Below are positions 1 through 12,295 of a DNA stretch of 64,000 nucleotides, piece by piece. This DNA comes from Melieria omissa (taxonomy: Eukaryota > Arthropoda > Insecta > Diptera > Ulidiidae), in contig OZ020267.1 of assembly GCA_963971225.1 (NCBI GenBank), positions 111,370,163 through 111,434,162 of the forward strand, written 5' to 3'. Position numbers and translations under genes: made by a program. The notes beneath the pieces were generated by a model. The model was not told the origin of the DNA, ran no database searches, and was given only the letters and a program-made list of their open reading frames with translations. Numbering within the stretch: position 1 is the stretch's first letter; every line of letters begins with the position of its first letter.

Positions 1-1402
1 GCCATAAAATGTGTGCTTACATTTAGCAGCGCACGACAATGCAATGAGTTAATAAAATATGTTGTTTGATTACTTTTTTGTATTGTTTGTCGTTGGTTTT
101 TTTTCTTATTTGTTTGCTTTTTGCCAACGCACTTAAATAACTCATTGCAACATATTTTTGTTTTTTGCTGCTGTTCTTTAACTGCATAATAAACACAATA
201 ATTTACTAGTTTTATTTTTACAAAACAAAAAAATAAATAAAAATATTAATTAACGCTGTCATTATGCGCGCACCAAACTTTATTCGTTTGTCATCGATTT
301 GGTTTTGTAGCACTTTGAATGCCGCATCAGCTCTGCTATTTTGCTCGATTTTTTTCTTCTTTTCATTACTCACAACTGCTCGCAATTGTTATGCCTCGAC
401 TGTTGTGTTCGTATTGTTTGCCTGCTGTTTTGTTTAATTCTTTTATTTGTTTTTCACATAACTTTAATGTTATTTGCATATTTAATGCCTTCATATTGCA
501 TATTTTTTGGCGATTAAACAATTTGAATTTAGTTGTTAAAATTTGTGCACACATTTTAAACCCTAAAAACTAGTTGTAAGTTGTAAAAACCAACTCAAAT
601 CACTCAAATCAATGTTTACATAGTTGATTATTTTGCACATATCCCATGCACCGGTCATCTTAGTTAAGTTTTATGTTTTATTTTAATATGAAAAACACCT
701 GAAATTTGAGCACTTAAGCACCTAAAAGTAGACTAAGGAATTTTAGTATATGTATTGTATGGATTGTATGCTAGAAATAAGCTAAATTAAGTAAGCAAAT
801 GCATTTGTTTTGGCACTAATCGTAAGCTATGTGATAAGCACCCTACAGATGGCACTCTTCTGATGCACCCTGTATACGCTAAGCACCTGCATTGAGCGCA
901 CTACACACTGTACAATTCGCAAATCAAGTGCACAGTGCACAATAAGTGCTTGAAAAGCACTTTTCTGGGATAACTATGCACTAAAAAAAATGTTGTTGTG
1001 GATGTAATGAGAGCTTTTAAGCTTTTTTGTACAATTTTTTTACAGTGTAAACTCTGTGTATGCTTGAAAAACATATTTTTGAGCATTTTATTTCAATCAG
1101 TCAATGCTATTTAGAGAGCTTTGCAGCTTTAAGACATAACAAAATGTGGGCTTTGAGGCAACAATATTTGAAGGTCACGCTAGTAAGCTTTGATGAGCTT
1201 TTAAGTTTCTTCAGATACACAGCTCAAAATTTAGATATCAATCTAAAAAGCTTTTCAAAACGATTGTGATGAGCTTTTAAGCTTCGTTACGTACACAGAC
1301 TTCTCAAAATTTAGATATCAATATTTAATACTTCAGGGTAAAATGCTTGCAGAAGTAATTTTAAAAAGTTTCCGGGTATAATTTAAAAAGCTTTAAGCTT
1401 AA

Positions 1403-2652
1403 CCCTTTCGCAACAGGTTTTTACTGGGAAAAGTTACAATTTTAAATTTTACGTTTTAGGCTTCTACGTTGTTTTATTAGCAACATTTCAAAAGAAATTT
1501 TTTAATGTTTATATTTGGACCCTGTATTTTAAAGTGCTTTTCTATGAGAGCAACCACATCGATGTGGCTGTAATAATTACTTAAACTTTTTATGTATCAG
1601 GTGTACAACTTTGCTTCCGCCGTTTTCCGATAGGTGGCTGTACCGGCTGAGGCTGGTTGAAATACATAGATGGTAATGCCTTTAAAGTGAGTGTGGACAG
1701 TGCCTAACGAATTGTCATCGCCGTTTCAGTGACAGTTGTTCTTGTTTTCGTATTATTCACGCTCGAAAATGTCCGTTTATGTGCCCAATTCTCGCCATTT
1801 GCGGGAAGTTTTACTTTTGTTACAATTCGAAAAAAAATGCAGCTGAAGCGCATCGAATGCTCTCAGAAACTTACAGTGATGCTGCTCTGAGTGAAAGAAC
1901 GTGTCGGGAGTGGTTTCAACGTTTTAAAAATGGAAGAGCGACATGACAAAGTCACGTCGCGACAATGCTCGGCCTCACGTCGCAAAAGTGGTCAAAAAGT
2001 ACCTGGAAACGCTGAAATGGGAAGTCTTGCCCCACCCGCCGTATTCCCCAGATGTCGCCCCTTCTGACTTCCACCTATTCCGTTCGATGGCACACGGCCT
2101 GGCAGATCAACATTTTCAATCCTTCGAAGAATTGGAAAAATGGATTGCTTCATGGATAGCGTCAAAAGAGGACTCATTTTTTCGAGCCGGGATCCGAAAA
2201 TTGCCGGAAAGATGGGAGAAAGTTGTCGCTAGCGACGGACAATACTTTGAATAATACATCTGTAAGCACTTTTTCGCAATAAAGCTTTTAATTTTGGAAA
2301 AAAAAACGGCGGAAGCAAAGTTGTATACCTGATATAACGAAAATTTGAATATTTCTTCATTTACCTCCACCCAAAATTAAAAGAAAAAAGTATCTAAATT
2401 GACAGAAAACGTCAAATAAAAAAGTTATCTAAAGTATTCTGCTTCTTCTTCCTTTACTATGTCAAGATATACCATTAAAAAACGTATATACTTCTCTTCT
2501 TTCAACTTTAATATTCTGTTTATTAATTTCGAATTTTTCCTAAAACTTCAAACTATTCTAAAGGCCAACAAAAAATGTATTCTTGAAACCACAGAGGGTT
2601 CAGCCGTCCACAAAGTAGCAATGTCCCATATGGCAACAAAATAGCGAAAGGG
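1403..2652. mobile_element. TTAA-flanked piggyBac-like MITE, interrupted by mariner
   Basis: TTAA lies at 1399-1402 and 2653-2656. The ends form a short inverted repeat: CCCTTTCGC reading in from 1403, and GCGAAAGGG ending at 2652. Exact TTAA duplication with ends starting CCC is typical of the piggyBac superfamily. Without the mariner at 1597-2332 the element is about 510 bp and has no transposase frame, so it is non-autonomous. It shares the CCCTTTCG start with the elements at 8215 and 37921. Confidence 0.6.
1597..2332 (+). mobile_element. internally deleted mariner element (DD34D)
   Basis: The two ends are inverted copies of about 30 bp (starting TCAGGTGTACAACTTTGC at 1597; the mirror copy ends at 2332) and are flanked by TA at 1595-1596 and 2333-2334. 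Inside, 1769-1840 encodes a mariner N-terminus that breaks at a frameshift/stop, and about 1841-1942 continues in another frame (SERTCREWFQRFKNG). From 1943 the frame runs to a stop at 2254 with DNARPH and SPDVAPSDFHLF, leaving 34 residues between the second and third catalytic Asp. The region with the first Asp is deleted. The element is dead but could be mobilised if a related transposase were present. Confidence 0.85.
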
Positions 2653-2689
2653 TTAATGCTTAAAAATATTTAAAGCTATAAATAATTTA

Positions 2690-2920
2690 ATTGATTGGCA
2701 CGACAGCCCGCTTACGCGAGACTAAGGCCTAGCTTCCCGCAACCACCCGTGTTGTGCGTGTGAATTTTGTACGCGGGTGGAAGGGACCTACAGTTTTATG
2801 CCGGTTCCGAACGGCAGGTTGGGAGCTTTTTCATAGGCAATTTTTACTCTCAGAGGTTTGCCATTTCCAGCTGAGAGGACAGCCACCGAAAGAGAAAACG
2901 AGTTTCCCGTTATTTTTTTT
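2690..2920. repeat. dispersed repeat, probably common in tephritid flies
   Basis: GC-richer patch in AT-rich DNA, containing GGTGGAAGGGACCTACAG, then a stretch reading TTTATGCCGGTTCCGAACGG, then AGAGGTTTGCCATT. I remember this combination as recurring beside many tephritid genes. No coding frame, TIR or poly(A) tail is visible, so the class is unknown. Recognition is from memory only. Confidence 0.35.
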
Positions 2921-4848
2921 AGGTGCTTAAAGCTATAAAGTAAACTTTATTTTCTAGAAATAAAGAAAAGAAAAGCTTCGCTTGGAATTTTCCATTTACA
3001 CACTTTTCTCTCTGCAATTCTTTTTTAACTTTTTATATTTTCCTTAAATATTTTTCCTACTTCTTAAAGTGAAGTAGAATCCTGTAAGCCATACGCCTTG
3101 TCTACAATGTGGATGATGTGGATGTGTATTTATGGTAAAAGAAATTCTTTAAAAGTTGCCAGCTGAGCGATAATATTGTTGTAATTGCACAGAACTGTGA
3201 GAGCACTGGACGCTTTTCTTATTTATTTTCTTACTGCACCGCACACAGCTCTGTACAAGAGAAATAAATAAATGAAAAAATCAAACAAAAAGAGAAACAA
3301 AAAACAAAACCAAACGAAAAAATGTGAAAAGAACAGCACATGTGTGAATATCCTGCATATCCTTTAGCGCACAATGCACAATACAATTATGCCGCACTGC
3401 CATTACTGGTACCATTATAAGTGTGACTGTGTGTGTGTGTGAGTGTGTGTGTGAGTTTGTCTGAGAGTGTATAAGTTGTACCGTAGCATCCTATGCTCGC
3501 CACATCCTTTCATTCGTCTGTTGGTCCCTGTGTCCGTCTGCACATTTGACTGAATGTCGTTGTGTCTGTGTGTCTGTAGCACATTTCCTCTCTATTTATG
3601 TTGCCTCTGTATGTATATATATTTGTGTGTATGTCAGCGCACATTTTAATATAATTTTAATTGTGCTCAATTACTGCAGTTCCACTCCATTGTCTGCCAC
3701 GTATGTAAGAGAGTCGCTTGCTTTCGTTGCCCGTGAATGATTATGTGAAGCTCTGCGTGTGAGTCTACATATGTGTGTCTGTGTGTTTTGAGTCTTTGTA
3801 TGAAGTGCTACAAAAACAGCAACTGTGGCGAAAGGACAAAGTGCACGTAGCGCATTTGGCGTAGATGAAGCGGCACACTTGGCAGCTTGTAAAGCACATT
3901 TAAGGTCACTGCACAAGCTGCATCCAGCAACCCCTCACCGCCGTTGCACTGTCTGCCAGCGAAAAGCGCAAAATAGCGAAGAGCTGCTCGTTAGCACCAC
4001 ACACACACACACAGAGACACAGACAGGCGTAGAAAATAATGCAGTTGTATTAAAAATGTAACGAAGAAAAAGGCACAATACAAAAATAACACAATTTTGT
4101 ATGTACGTGTGTGTTTGTGTGTGTATAGGTAGAAGTAATACAAACAGTTGTGCTGCATTGGCAACGACAGCTGCACTACGTCTTTCATGCCTGCGTTTGT
4201 GAGTGTGTGTGAGTGGTACTGTGTAATTTTTGCACATTTCTATGAATTTATTTTATTTTAATTGCTTTTATGGCATCTATAGTTGTATGAGTACTAGTGT
4301 GTGTGTGTGTTTGTGTGTTTTGCTGCAGTTTCGAGCCGCAACAATTTCATTTCAAAATTTCAAATGAACAAATTTTCGGCTGCTTGCATTCTCTTGGATT
4401 CTCTTGCTTACATTTCATAAATTGCAATTATTATTGGAGACCGTACAATGTCAATGCAATAATAAAAATTATGCTAATTTAATCTTATCATATTTACACA
4501 AAATATCAAATTATTGGGTTGTTGTCTCTTTGGCAGCACGTGTAAGTTATTTCGGAAAATGAAAATGTTTAATTAAGCGTCAATGGCAATATTCGAAAAG
4601 CCACTCAACCAGACAGACGTACACATAAATGTGTATGTGAGTTGAGAACAAACGGTGATCTGGAACTAAATTGCCATTTTGACAACAGTTGTGCGATCAT
4701 CATATTACGAATGAAGGATTGAAACTTAAAAACATAAACTTAAAAGTAGGATAACTTGTAGTACCTGAATTCTATAAAGTTTGGAAAACTTGACTAAAAT
4801 TCACATTAATCGGACTTTGATGCATTGCACATTTCTATCTCAGGTTCT

Positions 4849-5155
4849 AAAACCAAATTAAAAGCCCACAGGTTTAGTTAAATTAGGTCCAGCTGGCTGG
4901 ATCTCTCGCAGATTGAGAGGACTCGTTGTGATGCTCGAACTGAAAAACATTAAAACCAAATTTAAAGCTCACAAGTTCAGTTATGTTAGACCCATTTTTC
5001 TGAATCTGAATCAGATAAAGAGGAATTGTGAAAAGCTGAAAAAGATTAAAACCAAGTTGAGAACCCACAGTCTTAGTTAGCTTAAACTACGGAAAGCCTT
5101 GGCTATATCTCTCGTAGATCGCGTGGACTCATTGAGATGCTCAAACCGTGAAAAT
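4849..5155. repeat. diverged tandem repeat, three units of about 95-104 bp
   Basis: Units begin near 4849, 4953 and 5048, each opening with AAAACCAA(A/G)TT and a CCCACAG- or CTCACAAG-type motif. Units 1 and 3 also share ATCTCTCG(C/T)AGAT and GATGCTC(G/A)AAC. Unit 2 is the most diverged. No coding potential. Confidence 0.6.
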
Positions 5156-5244
5156 CTCTCTTTGTCAGTGCTTTATTTTTTCATTCAATGAGCTTAACCA
5201 ACCACCAATTTTGTATGAGAGTTCAACGATTTCATAATGTTCAC

Positions 5245-5930
5245 ATTTAACAGTTGTGCTGAAAAGTTCGTATCTTTTTATAGAAAAAAAATTTTTTTTT
5301 GGCAAAATTCGATTTTATTATTCAACATAGTTGCCATCGAGGGCGATACATCGATTACAGCGATCTTCCAACTTTTCAATACAATTTTTGTAGTACGATT
5401 TGTGTTTAGCCCCAAAATAGGCCTCAGATGACTGCCGACTGGACTCCGGAGTGTGGTGGTGGATCCTTGTTCATCGATTGTCACATATCGACGCAAAAAT
5501 GCACTTCTATTGCGGTTGAACAGCTCCAAACATTGCTCTGAAGCATCGACACGTTCTTGTTTTTGTCGATTGTGAGCTCGCGCGGCACCCACTTTGCACA
5601 TAGCTTTCGCATACCCAAATATTCATGAACGATATGTCCAACACGTTCCTTTGATATCTTTAGAGTGTCAGCTATAGAAATCAACCTCAATTTACGATCT
5701 TCCAAAATCATTTTGTGGATTTTTTTGATGTTTTCGTCCGTAACGTTGGACTCCACTGCGTTCATCGTCTTCGGTGCTCATTTGGCCTGTACGGAATTTA
5801 GCAAACCACTTACGAATGGTTGCTTTGCCTGGCGCAGAGTCCGGATAACACTCATCAAGCCACTTTTTGGTTTCAACAGCACTTTTTTTCATCAAAAAAT
5901 AGTCATCAAAAAAATAGTTATGGCCAACAT
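5245..5930 (-). mobile_element. decayed, internally deleted mariner remnant
   Basis: Read on the minus strand, 5895-5692 gives an N-terminal mariner DNA-binding segment (LDECYPDSAPGKATIRKWFA). This continues in another frame at 5765-5600 (DENIKKIHKMILEDRKLRL, then KERVGHIVHEYL and RKLCAKWVPREL) and then 5600-5480 (ASEQCLELFNRN, FLRRYVTIDE). The sequence then jumps to a C-terminal tail at about 5420-5300 matching the mariner ending IEKL.DR..RCIAL.GNYVE. The catalytic centre is deleted and several frameshifts are present. A probable terminal sequence (GTGCTGAAAAGTTCGTATC) lies near 5258-5276; no matching end is clear near 5930. Confidence 0.8.
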
Positions 5931-8214
5931 ATTTCTTAAGCTTGTCTACCGAAAGTTCAGATTGGCGGCTTAACCTTGGCTAAGATAGCTTAGATTTGGC
6001 TAAAAAAGTTAAGGCAGTTGGTTTGTGTTCCTAACCAATTGATGATCCAGTTCTGCCAATATAATTCAGAATATTTAAAAAAGCTCAACAATTAACAATA
6101 AAGATTTAGAATTCACTGAAAATTAGCTGACAATATTTTTATCAATAAAAACAAATCAATTCGCACACCGCAATTTAAATATGCAACTTGCACTCATTCT
6201 CTACCGCAAGCTCTCTCTCTCTTCCGCCTCAACGGTGCAAGGTTTGTGTCAGCGTGCTGTCTGTCTGTCTGACTATCTGTCTGATCTAAATTATTGCTAT
6301 GCATGCGAGCGTCTAACGAGCGCGTAATACGAAACCGATGATGAACCTTTTCCGCAACTGACAATTTTCAAAGCTGCACGTGCGTCCCGCCCACAGCCTC
6401 ACAAACCAGCCGGCAAACAAACAAACAAATGGCGACGAACGACAACGACCACGAACAGGCCCGCCGCACTCGACGTGTAGTGGAATGAGCGGGTTGTGGT
6501 TGATAGAAAGAATGCTCACGACGACTATTGACACAACTAACGAGTGATGTGAATTGAAGTGACACACCCACGCACACAATCGCCCGCAGTGCAGAAATGC
6601 AGAAAAAACTGCAAACTCACTGCAGTCAGTTAGCAAACGCACCAACCAACCAACCAACCAACATACTCGTACATAGTCGTACAAACACGTTAGTCGCGTC
6701 GCGTCGGCAACATTGCTACACTAGTGACAGCTGTCAAAAGGTTCGCATTTGATATGCTTCCTCGTTGGCTTTTACTGAATTTCGCTGAATATTTCGCGCT
6801 GCGCACTGCTCTCAACAATTGTATATGTATGTGTGTATGTATTTCCCTGCTTCTTCGTATTTTGCTTGAAATGCTCAGAGGCAGTAGTTGCTTTTGGCAA
6901 ACGAACATGCAATGATGTATGGCTGACTATGTCAGTGTTCGTGTGTGTGTGTGTGAGTGTGTGCGGTATTCAAATGACATGTCAATTGTGCAGTAGTGGC
7001 GCACTTATGACAGCCAAATGTCAACTGTCATTCGTTGTATACAACCACCGACGCTGCCATTCAATGCTGTGAATGCTAGGTGGGTGTTGTAGGGCAATGT
7101 GAATTCTTATGTGTCTGTGTGTGAAACTGTATGATTCAATGCCCTTTTTTCTCTGATTTCTAGTTGCGCCCCAAGTTAATGAGAGGTTAAAAAAAGGGTT
7201 CCGATTTATTTTCGGATGTGTAGAATTTGCACACCGCTAACAAGTCAATGAACTTTTCTGAGTGCTCTGCCCACTTGTGATGGTCGAACTGTACACAAGG
7301 CACGAGTGCTGCCACTCAAATTGAAGTTGTGTCCTTGAAAGACTCTGGGCGCTTAATAATGCTTTCAACTTGTTTGAATAGAAATTATATAACTTAAATA
7401 GTGTTAATTCTATTTGCCATAAAGCAAACCGAATTTAGATAATGAAGCACGTAACGAAAAGGGGAAAAATGATGCAGTATTTTTAAAATAGATTGACACA
7501 ATATATAAAATAAATTAAGATCGCGTGCAGTATTAAGTAATTAAGGCATTTACTATTTACAAGTACAGTCTAAGTGTTAACTTAAGTAGATAATTCTTAG
7601 GTCTATTTGAAATACAATTTATTATAAAATGTTCCATCCAGTACCATAGGTTTAAAACCCAATAATATGTATTGACTTAAGTGTAATTGAAAACTTAAAT
7701 GAACCTTAATCTCCCCTAGAAGTATACCAGAATCTACAAAATACCACTCTATAGTAGATATGCAACTATTTTGAATCTCATTTAAAACTCCGCGAAAGTG
7801 CTGTTCAATATTTATTCACTCTAATATCTCTATAACAATTTAGCATATTTTTATCATAAATACAAAAAATGCAACACTGCGCAAGGTAAGTACAACAGTT
7901 CTTTTACCTTGAGTGCAATTAATGTCAATGAAATCTATTTGAAATTAATAAGTTTGAGCGATTCATGCAATCCAGCATAGTGAATGAAAGTAACCCGAAC
8001 CTAAATGAACCAACTAATTTATAACTTTAGTAAATTTCATGAACCATAACATAAACTCTGTAATAGTATAAAATTAATATTGACATTCAAGAGAGTCCCT
8101 GACGCTCTTAGAACTCTTAGATCTCTGTTAAATTAATTAGATTCAAATCGAGTTTTCTGAACCTTTTACCGTCTGAATCTGTTCGGTTTGATTTATTTGA
8201 TCGAAAATCTTTAA

Positions 8215-8445
8215 CCCTTTCGGAACTACTGCGATAATACGTCCCAGCAAGTTTTTAATACCCCTCAAAACAATTATTGAAATCTTACTACCGACGCAAA
8301 ATATTTTTTCGATTTCAGTGTTTCCGCATAAAAGGATGATTTAAGAATTTGTGAGCATCCGATATAATTTTCTAACCCGAACATGCATAGCATGAAAGTA
8401 TTTTGGATTTCAAAAATAAACTCCGTCCCAAAAGGGACGAAAGGG
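8215..8445. mobile_element. TTAA-type piggyBac-like MITE, copy 1 (decayed)
   Basis: TTAA at 8211-8214 is followed by CCCTTTCGGAACTACTG. The sequence aligns along its length with the reverse complement of 37921-38157 (shared GATAATACGTCCCAGCAAG, CCAAAACAATTATT-like, GAATTTGTGAG and TAAACTCCG blocks). Its far end reads CGAAAGGG at 8438-8445 but is followed by ACTAA, so that target-site copy has decayed. A small CCC/GGG duplication sits near that end. Non-coding. Confidence 0.65.
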
Positions 8446-8489
8446 ACTAAAATCCTATTGGAGTCCGAGCTCATATTGCAGCAATTTAA

Positions 8490-10313
8490 CACTAGGATGT
8501 GCAACTGGGCTTTTCCAGGCCCATTTTGACTTAGAGTAGTCGCCAAATTGTTTCTTTAGCTCTGATCGCTGAAATATTTTATGCCAACTATCGCTAATGT
8601 TTTATAAACGAAACGGAACTAACAAAAGGTTATTTGCATAAATTTTGTAGAACAAACATGACCACTTTATGTATGTAGGCGCTAAGTGGAGCAACTGGGC
8701 CTGGCGAGGCCCATAAGCGTAATCAGCCATTCCTACGATTTTCGCCCAGTTAGGCGTGGCATAGACAGCTGATACTTGGCACACGTACTCTATGATAGTA
8801 TAGCTGTGTGTCGAAGTAATTATTTGGGGGGATTTCTTAAGAGAGTGGGGGTTGAGGTGCCCCAAAAAGTAAAACTGCTATTTGTATATGGCACAGCATT
8901 TAAATTATTTATTTATTGATTAAATTGAAATCAACATAAATAGAGACAGCTAATTCTGCAGCACAGCCATGGCACAAACATAGTTTTTTTACAGAGCCGT
9001 GTTCAAGGCACATGAAGTTTTTACATGAGTTACACGAGAAGAAGGTTTTGCGCCGTTTTTTGTCATGTTGAGGTTTACACCATGCACAGTCCTTTCGTTG
9101 TTTCTTGTCTGGTCGTGCGGATGTGCTTGGGGCTGGGTAGTAAGCTTGTGTCTGTAATAATAAAGACAGAATTAACAATGCATAATAGTTTATTTTTAAT
9201 AATTACTTACAAAAACATTAAATTTCGCCATAGCTGCACTGATATTAGGCCAGCGGATAACGTGACTGTTCATTGCCCTATTTTCCATGTGAGGAGTGAC
9301 CAACTGAGTTGTTAAAATCGTTAGATATTCACGACGTTTATCCGTTTTGGGTGATCGTTTGAACGAATCGTGAACAATAAAGGATGCCAGGCCAGCAATA
9401 TCTAATATTATAAAACATGGAAAGTGGCCAACGGTTTGTGCCACGCTTGCGAGTAGCTACTGAGCATCTGGTCCATAGTATCGACACCTGCTTTATTTTC
9501 GTTGTAATCCAAAATTTGATAAGGCTTCTTTTATTGGCATTGTCAACTTTGGATACATAATGCTGTGTTGACAGCAAAATTACTGCCTTATTTTTTTTTT
9601 GGCACATATGAGCACAATGAAACTTGCTCGTTGCAATAGCCAAACAATGTTTCCTCCTGTTTACGATTCGTCGACTTTTTGAACTCCTCTGGGACAAACC
9701 GTTTATTGGAAGGGACAGTTCCTACAATTGCCATTTGCCACATTATTTGAAAGAACATTTTCCAGCCGCAATTTTTGTAACAAACAGATAAAATAAAGGG
9801 TTTTATAATCCCCCTTGCGTGCGCCACTGCACATATTAATTGTAATAGAGTCATCAAATATGGCTGCTCGTGTTTGAATAATTTTTGTTTAACGGCTTAC
9901 GTACATTTTAGGTACATTTTTCATATATTTACGAAAACATGTAAAAATTTCATGGGCCTTGAACACGGCTGTGTAAATAAACTATTTTTATGCCATGGCT
10001 GTGCTGCAGATAAACTGTCTCTTTTTTTGTTGATTTGAATTTAATCAATAAATAAATTAATTAAATGTTGTGCCATATACAAATAGCAGTTTTACTTTTT
10101 AGGGCACCTCAACCCCCCACCCTCTTAAGAAATCCCCCCCAAATAATTACATCGACACATAGCTATACTATCATAGAGTACGTGTGCCAAGTATCAGCTG
10201 TCTATGCCACGCCTAACTGGGCGAAAATCGTAGGAATAGCTGATTACGCTTACGGGCCTCGCCAGGCCCAGTTGCTCCACTTAGCGCCTACAAACTAGTC
10301 GCTCATCCTAGTG
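8490..10313 (-). mobile_element. piggyBac-like element with a long inverted duplication of one end
   Basis: TTAA at 8486-8489 and 10314-10317 frames the element; both ends read CACTAGGATG inwards. The right arm (about 9940-10313) is an inverted copy of the left arm (8490 to about 9032). The left arm carries about 150 bp extra after CACTAGGATG. The duplicated part includes the last transposase codons. The centre holds the C-terminal half of a transposase. The whole would fold into a hairpin with a stem of about 370 bp and a loop of about 0.9 kb. Confidence 0.75.
8909..9870 (-). pseudogene. piggyBac-like transposase, C-terminal fragment, frameshifted
   Basis: Reading minus from about 9857: MWQMAIVGTVPSNKRFVPEE, then QEETLFGYCNEQVSL, ILLSTQHYVSKVDNANK, a GVDTMDQ stretch (third catalytic Asp, visible only after a frame change near 9480), the family motif TNRWPLSMFYN, then LDIAGLASFIVHDSF. 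It ends with a cysteine-rich tail (CAWC, FFSCNSCKNFMC, CLCHGC) that matches the C-terminal zinc-binding domain of piggyBac transposases. The N-terminal half with the first two catalytic Asp is absent, and the frame changes at least twice, so this is a pseudogene. Family assignment is confident; activity is excluded. Confidence 0.85.
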
Positions 10314-10394
10314 TTAAACACTCCAAAACTATTTTCAATTTAGTTTTTCGAGTTTTTTCCAAAAGCCTAAACCTCAAAGGACCTAATTATGACA

Positions 10395-10660
10395 TTTGAA
10401 AGAGACGCTTTGATCCCAAAACTACGAATAGAATCAGTGGACAGATACTCTTTCACTCTTTTTGGACCTTTTTAGAAGCAGTACGGTCTCTTTCAGCATA
10501 TCTGAAAGACAGACTTTGATCTCAAAACATTACATAGAAACACGGGAAAAACATTCCTTTACTCTTTTTGTGCCATTTTAGAAAGCTTTAAAGTCTCTTT
10601 CAGCATATTTGAAAGAGAAACTTTGATCAATGACAAAGTATAGAAACACTGGGAAAATAT
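10395..10660. repeat. diverged tandem repeat, period about 104-108 bp
   Basis: GAAAGA(G/C)A(C/G/A)(G/A)CTTTGATC recurs near 10398, 10502 and 10610. Between copies, ACTCTTT and GTCTCTTTCAGCATAT blocks recur at the same offset. About two and a half units. No coding frame. Confidence 0.6.
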
Positions 10661-10879
10661 GCAAACTAGGTACAAAATTACCAATACCACTGGAAAAATT
10701 TTCAAGAAATGTGTCCTTATTCAAGACTCTTTACCCAACCATACCATATTTGCGCTGATTTGAATTTCAGAACTATACCAAATATGCATAGTTAGGTTAT
10801 CATGATAGGCATACAAACCTCATTCACCCCTTTGCTGCTTTGTCCTCGTTTATACTTTCTACCGGACTAAATATCAGAC

Positions 10880-11215
10880 AATAGCCCTAACTTTTGGCAC
10901 ACTTCATGCATATCCTCCGAAGGCAATGCTTTGTCTGTACTCTCTTTTCCTTGTTTATTCTTTTTCTCTGATATTTGGACAACAGTTATAATTTTGGTAC
11001 ACTTCATTCACTTTCTTCGAAAGCAATGCTTCGTCTGTACTTTATTTTCTTTTATTTATTCTCTTTTCCTATACTTCCTTATTGTTTATTCGCTCTCCAG
11101 AACAGCTTTAACTTTTGTCCCACTTCAATCACCTCCTCTGGAGCCTCTAGAGGCAATACTTTATCTTCCACGTTCATTCCTTCTCCCGAACCATCGAACC
11201 AACAGCTCTAATTTT
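10880..11215. repeat. diverged tandem repeat, period about 100-118 bp
   Basis: Blocks reading TTTTGG(C/T)ACACTTCAT and GGCAATGCTTTGTCTGTACT recur near 10889, 10990 and 11108, separated by CT-rich spacers containing CTTTTCCT and TTTATTC. Two short open frames cross it, but they only follow the repeat and are not gene-like. Confidence 0.55.
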
Positions 11216-11317
11216 TGGCTCCCAGAAAAACTTGGAGTCATCTTCACCACCGACTCTAAGACCAATATCTTTGATTTGAAATTCTGTGAATGTATTTTCC
11301 ACGCCTTCGCTTTTCCT

Positions 11318-11410
11318 TAGGTTAGGTTAGGTTGCAGCGGCTGCCTCTGTATGAGACACACTTAGGCCTCTTAACGGGCCCGTTGTGATACCACAAATTC
11401 CACCCTTGTA
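11318..11410. repeat. dispersed repeat with (GGTTA)n head
   Basis: Starts with TTAGGTTAGGTTAGGTTGC, followed by CTTAGGCC and GGGCCCGTTGTGAT. A diverged copy lies in the opposite orientation near 27830-27910 (GGGCCCATTGTGATTCC on its minus strand, ending in the same TTAGGTTAGG). I recall similar repeats scattered in fly genomes; class unknown. Confidence 0.4.
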
Positions 11411-12295
11411 AGGAAACCCACTCTCATTATTTTCAGAGTTGTAAAAATTGCAATGTAAAAGTTTCGAAGCAACTCCTTAGTATCGTCGTTTCTTGGAAGT
11501 TGCTTTCTGTTCTGGATATAAGGTGAAGCCAACGAAATTGCAAGTTCATGCAAGATTGGCTTACGTTCTGATTCTTTTTGGTCTGTTCAGCAGTCCATTT
11601 TGTCAACTGTAATAACACCTCCTTTCGTTGTGTTATAAAAAGAATTAATTTCTGGCAATATCTTTGAATCGTTGACAATATTAGGTGATGCATTGTGCTG
11701 TATTTTCCATACAGAGCACGTATTTGAATCAACAACTAGCCATATCTTTCGGGTTAAGAGAGAAAGTACTACGGGAATTTGCGGCGGCCATGAAATACCA
11801 GTATTTTTTCATCAAAGGTCACGGAATCGTGAGGATTGTAACATATTGAGAGTAACTTAACCAATTCATCCCAAAGATAACGAATCGGAGCAAATTTGTG
11901 ACATTTTTCTTCCTCAACCGACCACTAGTGTATGGTTTGTCACTCCAAATAGTGCCGTCTTTCGAGTCAACACCAGGGTTACTGTCAATATTCCCATCAG
12001 GCTCAGATGAATTAGTTTCACTGTATATTTCAATGTCCCCTTGGAAATGCCTTTATTTTCGAATTCATCCTCTGAACTGTTTTTACTAGTTCTTCCAACG
12101 TCAAAAATCTTGGACGCAACATTACTTCCAGAATCCACAAAATTACACACAAATCGATGTATTCCAATATATATGATATAAACCAAGAATTATTTTTACA
12201 CGTCTATCAGCATATAATTTCACATGCCATATCAAGAAACAGAACGCAAATAACGTTCACCATGGCATAGAAATGTTCGAAATGCCATATGTATC

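Noticed and set aside
3825..4061. Small ORF with Cys/His residues (MAKGQSARSAFGV...)
   Set aside because: No splice context or family, ends in a CA-repeat-derived tail, and both strands are equally open here.
11318..11335. TTAGG repeats as an interstitial telomere
   Set aside because: Only about three units, and they head a dispersed repeat that also occurs at 27.9 kb; too short for telomeric origin.
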